In this document: in pieces, positions 1 to 7,100 of the stretch | Numbering within the stretch: the stretch's first letter is position 1 | How the letters are laid out: every line of letters starts with the position of its first letter | Source: a virus | IMG/VR virus record: IMGVR_UViG_3300047323_000302 | Coordinates: 1-48,426 of that record | Length of the DNA: 48,426 bases | Reading direction: 5' to 3' (one strand) | Notes under the pieces: generated by a model | What the model was told of the DNA's origin: nothing | Database searches by the model: none | What the model saw: only the letters and a program-made list of their open reading frames with translations | Translations under genes and position numbers: made by a program

Positions 1-127
1 GGCGCGGACCCGGCTGCCATTTGGGACCGCTCCCTGTTGTCGCCCGCACAAGCGGAAAAGCTGCTTGAAAAAGACCGCCGCCCGGACATGGCCAACCTGA
101 CCAAAAAAGTTTCCAGCGGCACCACCC
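1..127. repeat. Terminal direct repeat, left copy (circular contig join)
   Basis: Identical to 48300-48426. The repeat is exactly 127 bp, lies inside a coding frame, and that frame runs through it correctly. A length of 127 is a common maximum k-mer in short-read assemblers, so this is most likely the overlap of a circular or circularly permuted molecule and not a biological end repeat. Confidence 0.9.
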
Positions 128-195
128 TAGCGCGTGATACCGACTCTCGACCGGGCGTTAAGTCCGGTCCCGCCGCCGAATTTACGCCTGTCTGA
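1..195 (+). CDS. DUF2800 PD-(D/E)XK nuclease, C-terminal part (continues from 47250)
   Basis: This is the last 64 codons of the nuclease that begins at 47250. Bases 1-127 repeat the last 127 bases of the window, so the reading frame is continuous when the contig is closed: the intact protein is 414 residues, a usual length for DUF2800 proteins. The segment holds no catalytic residues; it ends in a Pro/Ala-rich tail with FTPV before TGA at 193-195. It lies 23 bp upstream of the single-strand-binding gene and should be on the same transcript. Confidence 0.85.
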   Translation, partial: GADPAAIWDRSLLSPAQAEKLLEKDRRPDMANLTKKVSSGTTLARDTDSRPGVKSGPAAEFTPV

Positions 196-218
196 AACAG
201 TGAATCGGAGAAACACTT

Positions 219-785
219 ATGCCCGGCGAAGCCCGCAGTGAAGTCATTATCAGCCCGGAAGGGATCTTGATGTTTGAGCACCTGTTCCGTCCACGGTCCG
301 ACCAGAAGACCCGCGACGGACGCCCGAAGTTTACGGCCACGCTCTGCATCAAGCCCAAGTTTCAGAAAACCGCGCAGTTCAAGGCGATGAAGGCGGCAGT
401 TGACGCAGTGATCGCAGAAAAATGGGGCGAGCAGAAACCCAAGAAGCTGAAAACCCCGTTCCTCACGTCGGAGGATCTGGACAAGGTGCCCGAGGGGATC
501 GAGGAAGGCGACGTGTTCATTCGCGTCACCGCCGTTAACAAGCCAAAGCTGGTGGATCAGCACGTCCACGAAATCATGGACGAGTCCGAGCTGTATGCCG
601 GTGCGCGCGTGCGCATGTCGATCCAAGCCTACACATGGACCGATGACAAAGGCGGCAAGGGCGTCAGCTTCGGCCTCAACAACGTGCAAAAGATTGGCGA
701 CGGCCCACACCTGAGCGGCGGCAGCCGGGCAGAAGACGACTTCGACGAGGTGGAAACCGAAGACGAAGAAGACCTGCTCACCTGA
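219..785 (+). CDS. DUF2815-type single-stranded DNA-binding protein
   Basis: A 188-residue protein recognised as the DUF2815 family, which sits beside DUF2800 nucleases and family A polymerases in phage replication modules and is regarded as the module's ssDNA-binding protein. Visible features are a beta-rich core (SPEGILMFEHLF, KFTATLCIKP, GARVRMSIQAYTW, KGVSFGLNNVQKIGDG) and a strongly acidic tail (DDFDEVETEDEEDLLT), as expected of an SSB tail that recruits partners. GGAG lies 9 nt before the ATG. It is flanked by the nuclease and the polymerase, which supports a joint role in replication or recombination. Confidence 0.8.
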   Translation: MPGEARSEVIISPEGILMFEHLFRPRSDQKTRDGRPKFTATLCIKPKFQKTAQFKAMKAAVDAVIAEKWGEQKPKKLKTPFLTSEDLDKVPEGIEEGDVFIRVTAVNKPKLVDQHVHEIMDESELYAGARVRMSIQAYTWTDDKGGKGVSFGLNNVQKIGDGPHLSGGSRAEDDFDEVETEDEEDLLT

Positions 786-797
786 CCAAAGGGAGGC

Positions 798-833
798 GGC
801 GTGAGTATTTAAGTGAATACTCACGCCTTTTTT
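798..833 (+). terminator. Hairpin with T-run containing family A site 1, just before the polymerase start
   Basis: A 12-bp perfect stem (798-809 with 816-827) and a 6-base loop are followed by six T's (828-833), the form of an intrinsic terminator. The stem contains a family A palindrome (804-821, one mismatch). The polymerase ATG follows at 834, so the structure may attenuate transcription. If folded in mRNA it would also bring GGGAGG (791-796) to within about 7 nt of that ATG. See the finding on this element. Confidence 0.7.
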
Positions 834-2957
834 ATGTCCGAAGACCGCCTGCACATCGACTTTGAATCACGCTCCCGGCTCGACCTGACCAAAGTAGGGA
901 CCGTGATCTATGCCAACGAGCCGAGCACCAGCTGCTGGTGTTTCGCCTGGGCTTTCAACCACGAAAAAGTGGCCCTGTGGGAGCCGGGCCAGCCAATCCC
1001 CCGACGCATCATCGAGCACATCGCGTCTGGAGGCACCGTTTCCGGCTTCTCGGTGCAGTTTGAGTACCACTGCTGGAACATCATTCTGCCGCGCCAGCTG
1101 GGCATCGAGCTGCCGCCGATGACCTACCAGCAACTCGACTGCACCCAAGCGCGCGCCGTGGTGATGGGCCTGCCGCGCAATCTGGACGCTCTGGCCGGTG
1201 CGCTGGATCAGAAGCACCACCGCATGCAGAAGGACGCCGCCGGGCGCCGGTTGATGCTGCAAATGGCCCGTCCGCGCTACGTCGGACCGGACGGCAGCGT
1301 GACATGGTGGGACGATCCCGACCGCCGCCACCGCCTCGGCCTGTACTGCATGCAGGACGTCGAGGTGGAACGCTGGAGCGAGCACTTCCTGCGCCCACTG
1401 ACGCCGACGCACCGCCAGTATTGGGAAATGGATTTCCGCATGAACTTCATTCGCGGCATCCAGATCGACACCCATCTGGTGGAGCAATCGCGTGACCTGC
1501 TGGAGCTGGCAGCCAAGGGCGCGAACAAGCTGCTGCGCAAGATTACCGGCGGCAAGTGTACCGGTATCGCGCAGATCCAAGGCTTGCGCGACTGGCTGGC
1601 CAGCGAAGGCGTGGAGACCCCCTCGCTGGACAAAGAGCACCTGCAAGCCCTGCTGGACAGTGAGCACGTCGAAGGCAAAGCCCGCGCCGCGCTCCAGCTG
1701 CGCCAAGACTTCGGCAAAGCGTCACTGGCCAAGATCGCCCAGTTCATCCGGCGGACAGCGGACGGACGCATGCACGGCCTGCTGCTGTTCAACGGCGCCG
1801 GTCCGGGGCGCTGGACCGGACAGGGCGCGCAGCTGCACAACCTGCCCCGCCCTGAGCTGGAGGCAAACTTTGTCGAGTACGTAGTACAGATATTACGTAA
1901 TACGGAGTACACCGCTCAGAACAAGTACGACCTGCTGGAAATGGTGTTTGGTGCGGTCCTGCCGCCGATGGCGGACGCGATCCGGGGGTTCATCGTTGCC
2001 AAGCCCAAGCACAAGCTATTCGTCCGCGACTTCTCCAACATCGAAGGTCGCTGCATCGCCCGGATGGCGGGAGAGCAATGGAAGCTGGACGCCTTTGCCG
2101 CGTTCGACGCCGGACGCGGACCGGACCTGTACAAGCTGGCCGTGGCACGCGCGTTTGGTATCCCGGTCGAGGAAGTCACGGACCGCCTGCGTCAGCTGGG
2201 CAAGACAATGGAATTGTCGCTAGGCTATGCTGGCGGATCGCCAGCTTTGGTTAAGCAAGCACGTAAATACGGAATCAATCTCGCTGACTACTATGAGGTA
2301 GTGAGCCAGTCCGTCAGTCGTGCAGCGGTCTCTAAAGCGGAGTGGGGTTGGTCCGTCTTTGGTTTTAAGACAGGCATAAAAGAGCGCACTTGGCTGACCG
2401 CTGAAATGCTCAAGCTAGCCTGGAGGGAGACCAACCCGGCGATAGTGGCCTTTTGGGATAAATTGGATGAGGCAGCTATCTGTGCGGTGCGTGAACCTAA
2501 GAAGGTTTTCAGCTATCGCGGTATCTCGTTTCAGCTAGGGAAGATCAAAGGGATACCCTATTTAATGTGTCAATTGCCCTCCGGGCGATTGCTGTACTAT
2601 CCCTACGCCACATGGACGGAACTCACGACGCCGTGGGGCGCTCAGAGGGAAAGCGTGCGGTTTATGGGTATTAATCCCAACACGCACAAATGGTCTTCAT
2701 CTCACGGACGCGGTGGACTATGGGCAGAGAACATCACCCAAGGAGATAGTTTCGATTTCATCGCAGCGGCCATGCTGCGTTGTGAAAATGCGGGATTCCC
2801 GCCGGTCCTTTCCGTGCATGACGAGAACGTCGCGGAAGCCCCGGAAACAGCGGATGACGCGCTATACGGACGCCTGATGGCACAGCGTCCGCCGTGGGCT
2901 AGAGGCATGCCGCTTGCTGTGGCGGGCTTCTCAGGGCCGCGCTACGCCAAAAAGTGA
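834..2957 (+). CDS. Family A DNA polymerase with 3'-5' exonuclease domain
   Basis: About 707 residues; replicative polymerase of the phage. The N-terminus has a DEDD-type exonuclease signature (HIDFES). The polymerase domain has motif A (DFSNIEGR, near residue 400), motif B (RQLGKTMELSLGYAGG, near 455-470) and motif C (SVHDEN, near 660). An in-frame GTG at 813 would add seven residues but has its nearest Shine-Dalgarno 16 nt away. ATG 834 is preferred because a hairpin could bridge GGGAGG to it. Part of the gene (about 2220-2720) is visibly more AT-rich than its flanks, suggesting mosaic origin. It follows the SSB and nuclease genes and precedes the partition genes. Confidence 0.9.
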   Translation: MSEDRLHIDFESRSRLDLTKVGTVIYANEPSTSCWCFAWAFNHEKVALWEPGQPIPRRIIEHIASGGTVSGFSVQFEYHCWNIILPRQLGIELPPMTYQQLDCTQARAVVMGLPRNLDALAGALDQKHHRMQKDAAGRRLMLQMARPRYVGPDGSVTWWDDPDRRHRLGLYCMQDVEVERWSEHFLRPLTPTHRQYWEMDFRMNFIRGIQIDTHLVEQSRDLLELAAKGANKLLRKITGGKCTGIAQIQGLRDWLASEGVETPSLDKEHLQALLDSEHVEGKARAALQLRQDFGKASLAKIAQFIRRTADGRMHGLLLFNGAGPGRWTGQGAQLHNLPRPELEANFVEYVVQILRNTEYTAQNKYDLLEMVFGAVLPPMADAIRGFIVAKPKHKLFVRDFSNIEGRCIARMAGEQWKLDAFAAFDAGRGPDLYKLAVARAFGIPVEEVTDRLRQLGKTMELSLGYAGGSPALVKQARKYGINLADYYEVVSQSVSRAAVSKAEWGWSVFGFKTGIKERTWLTAEMLKLAWRETNPAIVAFWDKLDEAAICAVREPKKVFSYRGISFQLGKIKGIPYLMCQLPSGRLLYYPYATWTELTTPWGAQRESVRFMGINPNTHKWSSSHGRGGLWAENITQGDSFDFIAAAMLRCENAGFPPVLSVHDENVAEAPETADDALYGRLMAQRPPWARGMPLAVAGFSGPRYAKK

Positions 2958-2974
2958 GTATTTAAGTAAATACT
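2957..2974. repeat. Family A palindrome, copy 2 (perfect)
   Basis: AGTATTTA-AG-TAAATACT, a perfect 8+8 bp inverted repeat with a 2-bp spacer. It overlaps the polymerase stop codon and lies about 100 bp upstream of parA, the position of an operator for the partition transcript. Confidence 0.85.
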
Positions 2975-3008
2975 TGTGGTGTGGTGGCAATTTAACGCCT
3001 ATATTTAC

Positions 3009-3042
3009 GACAGGTTGTCGCACTCCTGCGACAACTTGTAGC
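3009..3042. promoter_or_regulatory. Tandem family B sites upstream of parA (possible partition operator/centromere)
   Basis: Two family B elements lie back to back: CGACAGGTTGTCGCA (3008-3022) and TGCGACAACTTGTAGC (3027-3042). Their inner halves form a 9-bp inverted repeat (3014-3022 with 3027-3035) with a 4-base loop. In type Ib partition loci the RHH protein commonly binds repeats just upstream of parA, both to repress the operon and to form the partition complex. These repeats are the obvious candidate, but other B sites also occur at non-par loci. Confidence 0.6.
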
Positions 3043-3073
3043 TAAACTTGTTTAACCTGTGGGGGTTAATAGT

Positions 3074-3691
3074 ATGACTAAACAAAAAGTATGGGCCATT
3101 GTCGGACAGAAAGGTGGAGACGGAAAATCGACCGTTGCCTATGCCCTCTCCTATTACCTCTCAAAGCTCGGTAGGAAAACGACCTTGCTGGACGTAGATC
3201 GGCCTCAATTCTCCAGCGTGCTCTTGAGCAAATTAGGAGATAGGCCACTCGCTTTTAAGCTCGTCCGCTGCATGAATCTAAGAGACATTCCTAAGCACGC
3301 GGATGGCTTCGACGCGGTAATTTTCGATGGAGCCCCCCACGCCAGTGTGGATACGCTAATGCTCTGTGAGCACGCCGATTGTGTGGTGATCCCTACCCGA
3401 ACCTCGACAATCAATCTAAAGCCTGCCCTTGAGCTAGCGGAGGAATTGGTGGCCAACGGCACCCCCAAGAAGAAAATCATTTTCCTAGTCAGTCAGGCAC
3501 TCACTGACGCAGAAGCCCGTGATGCTAAGGAAACAATCGCCGCGCACAACTTCCGAGTAGTAGACGAAGATCTACGCATGTACGCCGCTTACGGTAAGGC
3601 AGGGGATGCAGGACGCTCCGTTTTAGAGGTGCCTTACGTCTCTCTACGCACTCGCGCAGAAGCTGTTTTTGCCGAGTTAGCAAAAGCCTAA
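3074..3691 (+). CDS. parA: ParA-type partition ATPase
   Basis: A 205-residue Walker-type ParA/MinD-superfamily ATPase, the size of type Ib ParA proteins such as ParF. It shows the deviant Walker A motif (QKGGDGKST, near residue 15), Walker A' (LDVDRPQ) and Walker B (FDAVIFDGAP). It has no N-terminal HTH extension, so it would not bind its operator directly. The start is ATG 3074 with GGGGG about 9 nt upstream; an in-frame GTG at 3059 lacks a good site. The next gene encodes an RHH-like protein, completing a ParA plus RHH adaptor pair. Its base composition is more AT-rich than the structural genes, consistent with separate origin. Expected role: segregation of the extrachromosomal prophage. 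Confidence 0.88.
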   Translation: MTKQKVWAIVGQKGGDGKSTVAYALSYYLSKLGRKTTLLDVDRPQFSSVLLSKLGDRPLAFKLVRCMNLRDIPKHADGFDAVIFDGAPHASVDTLMLCEHADCVVIPTRTSTINLKPALELAEELVANGTPKKKIIFLVSQALTDAEARDAKETIAAHNFRVVDEDLRMYAAYGKAGDAGRSVLEVPYVSLRTRAEAVFAELAKA

Positions 3692-3726
3692 ATATCGATA
3701 AATTGCCAACCCCGAGGCGCAGAAAA

Positions 3727-4059
3727 ATGGTTATTAAAGTAAATACTCAGACTGAAAAGAAGGATGGCCGGACCGTCAACAGCAAGACCGGTCAGCGCAA
3801 TAGAGGGCAGATTACGCGCATGTCTATCGACCTGACGCGCGAAGAACAGAAAACGTTTCTGATGCAGGCCATCGACCACAACATGACGCTGCGCGGCTTC
3901 TTCTATCACATATGGAAATTCTACGAAGCGAAGGCCGCTGAGGGCGAGACCGACGATTTCAGTTGGAATGCTGTGGCAGAAGACGAACCGCTGACTGGCT
4001 CGCAGGTGGCGAAAAATGCCGTGTCGGAAGCAAAGAAGCGCCGCGCTACCAGCGCTTAA
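3727..4059 (+). CDS. Ribbon-helix-helix partition adaptor (ParB/ParG-like)
   Basis: About 110 residues. After a basic, flexible N-terminus, residues from about 25 read as an RHH fold: a strand (QITRMSIDLT), a helix (REEQKTFLMQAIDHN) and a second helix (TLRGFFYHIWKFYEAKA). An acidic/basic tail follows. This layout, directly after parA, matches centromere-binding partners of type Ib partition loci, whose N-terminal tail stimulates the ATPase. ATG 3727 is chosen because GAGG lies about 10 nt upstream; a TTG at 3703 is possible. It is also a candidate for binding the dispersed palindromes, since RHH proteins read short inverted repeats. Confidence 0.6.
   Translation: MVIKVNTQTEKKDGRTVNSKTGQRNRGQITRMSIDLTREEQKTFLMQAIDHNMTLRGFFYHIWKFYEAKAAEGETDDFSWNAVAEDEPLTGSQVAKNAVSEAKKRRATSA
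3730..3747. repeat. Family A-like site, copy 3 (right arm perfect)
   Basis: GTTATTAA-AG-TAAATACT: the right arm matches the consensus 8/8, the left arm 5/8. It overlaps the first codons of the RHH gene and is the only good A match within a coding sequence, so it may be a translational or autoregulatory site, or a chance match. Confidence 0.4.
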
Positions 4060-4066
4060 TTGGTTT

Positions 4067-4101
4067 CGAGAAACACAAGCCCGCCGAAGCGGGCTTTCTC
4101 G
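4067..4101. terminator. Bidirectional intrinsic terminator between converging transcripts
   Basis: AAGCCCGC (4077-4084) pairs with GCGGGCTT (4089-4096) around a CGAA loop, with an outer CGAGA/TCTCG extension. It lies just after the RHH gene on the + strand and just after the 26-residue peptide gene on the - strand, so it can end both operons. The T-tracts are short. Confidence 0.75.
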
Positions 4102-4102
4102 T

Positions 4103-4183
4103 TTATAGGTGGATGCCCACGAACAGCAGCAGCACCATGATGAAGGTCAGGCAAAGCAACAAACTCGATACCCACGCTGGCAT
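4103..4183 (-). CDS. 26-residue single-helix membrane peptide
   Basis: A very short gene at the end of the leftward virion operon. From ATG at 4183 it encodes 26 residues beginning MPAWVSSLLLCLTF and ending FVGIHL, essentially one hydrophobic transmembrane helix. A perfect GGAGG lies 6 nt before the ATG, immediately after the stop of the 1,921-residue gene (TAA at 4200-4198), and the terminator follows directly. Spacing, Shine-Dalgarno and position make this a credible real gene. Its function is unknown; a lysis or membrane role is possible because no conventional lysis cassette was recognised. Confidence 0.6.
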   Translation of the reverse strand: MPAWVSSLLLCLTFIMVLLLFVGIHL

Positions 4184-4197
4184 GTCACACCTCCGGT

Positions 4198-7100
4198 TTA
4201 GTTTTGCGGACGGGATGCCCGCTGCGGACGGCTTGCGCGTTCCGCTCGTTTCGGTCTGCCGCCGTCGTCCTCGTCCGTGAACTTTTTCTTAATCGTCTCA
4301 AACGTGCTCTCAATCGGGGGCAGTTCCTTCTTGTTCCCTTCCTTCGGCGGCAGCATGGCGTCTACCAGCATTTCGCCCGCTTTCGGTACACCTACGGCGG
4401 TCAGGCCCAACCCTACCGGGCTGGCCTTGATCGGCGTCAGTGCAGCTTGCAACAGCGGTTCGCCCAGGACTTGATAGGCCGTGCGCGCCGCCTTGCGTTC
4501 GGCGGTGTTGGTGTTCTTGGAGTTGTTCGGTCCGCTCAGCGCGGACAGACTGCTGACCAGATTGGCCGCGTTGCCCAAACCCGGACCACCCACTGCGGCC
4601 AGTGGCGACGTGCCGTAGCGCACACCACCGCCGATGGCCTGTAGCGCGGAATCGTACTTGCCGAAGCTGCCCGCCCCGGACAGGGCGCGCTCGACCTTCG
4701 CCCCGGTGGTCAGCTTGCGGCTGTCAGGACGGCTGAATGCGGCGTCTCGCGCTTCCCACACCGCCGCGCTGATCCCGGTCATCGCCGCCATGTGAGCAAG
4801 GAAACTGCCGCCCATCTTGGCGCGCTCGGCCACGCTCAAATCCTTGTCCGCCATGGCCTTACCCATGCGGTTGAGGATGTTCTTCTGCGCCGCGAAGTTG
4901 AAGGATTGGAGCTGGAACACGGTGGAGCCCAGCGGATCGCTGGCCCATGCCGGACGCGTGGACGCGGACGGACGCTGAATCGCCTGATCGACAAAACGCA
5001 GCATGGCGGTTTTGTACTTGTCCGCCATTGGCCCTTTCAGGTCCGCCGGGGTGGCGTGTTTGCCGTCCAGATCGCGCACCCATTTGGTGAAGGCTGGTTG
5101 ATCCTTCGGCGCAATGCCCAGCTCGCCCAAGAAGCGTTCCGTTTTGGCCTTGCCTTGTCGCCCAGGTGCAGACAGACGTTTCAGAAAGTCCATGGCTTGG
5201 CCGGTGGCTGTGGCGCGCTGGTAGTTGGTCAGGTGCTCCAGTCCGTTGCGCCCGAAGAACTTGGACAGCATGGCCGACGCGGCGCGCTGGGTCGGCTCAC
5301 CCGCCGAAGCGCGCGCCGCCATGAGGCTGTGCTGGCCACTGCCGCCGATAACCCCCGCTGCGCTGGCTACGTCGAAGGTGTTTTGCAGCTTGTTGGTCCG
5401 CCCGGACTTGCCGCCCACAGCGGTGCGCACGGAGTTATAGGCGTGCTCACCCATGGCCTTGAGCGCGGTGGGGATGTCGTTCAACTCGCCCATGGAGGCG
5501 CGCAGGCTGGGGGTCAGCAGCTCCGTCATCGAGCTGAGCGCGGACTTCTCCATGCTGCCCAGCGTGGTCGCCGTCTTGACCGCGCCCAGCGCGTTACGCA
5601 CACCGCTGCCCAGCTTGGAATCACTGATCCCGGCGCTGGTCGCCACCAGTTTGCTCATTTCGCCCAGCACGCCGCTGACTTCCGGGTCTTGCTTGCGCAT
5701 GGCGTCGGTGATGGTTTCCCAGTTGCTGAAATTGTCACCGAAAGGGACGTGTTTGCCATCGATGGTAACGCCTGACTTGGCAATCTCGGCGCGCTGCACG
5801 GCGCGGTGCAGGTACGTCGAGAGCATGGCCGGGATTTCCTTCACGTAGAAGTCATCCAGATGCTTGGCCGCATCCTTGGAAAAGGCCCGCGCTTTCATGT
5901 GCGACGGCGTAGCGCCGCCGCTGGCAAGGTTTGGGGTGCCAGGTTTGGCAATGTCGCCGTTCACTTCCCGCTCCCAATAGGCCTCGGCGGCTTTCTGCGC
6001 GTCCGCGTCCGTCATGCGCGGATTGTCCTGCTGGTAGGCTTTCTTCGCGGCTTTGAGGAAGCTGCCACGGTGGCCAGCGACCTTGCCGTTATCGAGCACG
6101 CGCTGGAAGTAGCCTTTCACCTCGCCCACGTCCACGCCTGCCTCTTTCTGATAGGCGAGCATTTCCTTGTAAAACGCCTCGACTTTCTTGGCGGCCTCAC
6201 CTAGCAAGCCACGGCGCGGCGTGTTGGGGTTTTCCACCAGCTTGATGATCTGCGCTTGGGCTTCCGGGGTGTTGATCTTGTTGTCACGCAGCCAGTCGTC
6301 CAGCGCCTCGATTTTGTGCTCGCGCGGGTTGGTCTGTTGCTGACGGCGCTCGTCCAGACTGGCGCCCTTGCCTTTCTTGTCCCCGGCTTGAACGTGCAGT
6401 GCGTCCGCGATCTGCTCGCCAATGTCGCCCTTGAACGGCTTCAACAAGCTGCGCAGGTTGCTGTCCGCGTCCGTCGCGTACCGGCGCCATGCGTCTTTGA
6501 CGACGCCGCGCTTGGTCGGGCTCTCCCGGCTAAACAGGTCACGGGTGGCCGCTGAAAGATCCTTGGCCACGTCGCTCATTGAACTCTTGTCATCGCCGTG
6601 GAACAGGCGGCGGTACAGCCATTTCAGCGGAGCCTTCGCCCGGCTCGGCACGGCGCCGATGTCCAGCAAAGTGCCTTGGCCGTGGCTGGTGGCCACGTCC
6701 GCCGGACGATCACTGCCGGACAGCTTGAAGTCATCACGATCCTTGTCGGCCTGAGCCTTGTCCTCGGTCGCCTTACGGCTCTCTGCTTGCTCTTTGTCCT
6801 TGGCCTTGGTGTCTTTCTCGCGGGTGGCGCGCTCGGCCTCGGTTTCGCCTTTCAGCTCCAGATCCGGGGCTTTCTCAGCCTTGGCCTTGTCCTGCGCGCT
6901 TTTTAAAGAAGCCTCTGCACGCGACACGCCTTCGTCCGCCATGCGGCCACCGAGGCCGCGAAGGTTTTCGGACTCGCGCCGGGCCTTGCTGCTTTGCAAA
7001 TGCAGCTCTGCGATTTTTACCTGCTCGGCAGGCGTAAGGTCTTTCATCAGGCGGTATTCGCCCTGCTTGGTGTGCGTGATCTTGCGCATTTCGGCATAGG

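Noticed and set aside
1-127. 127-bp terminal repeat as a biological direct terminal repeat
   Set aside because: The exact length equals a common assembler k-mer and the copies sit inside a continuous coding frame; circular overlap explains it better.
867-1706. Leftward frame within the polymerase gene
   Set aside because: Shadow of the polymerase, which has all catalytic motifs.
1891-1902. TATTACGTAATA palindrome inside the polymerase gene as another family A site
   Set aside because: Each arm is one base shorter than in family A and the site is coding; it could be chance.
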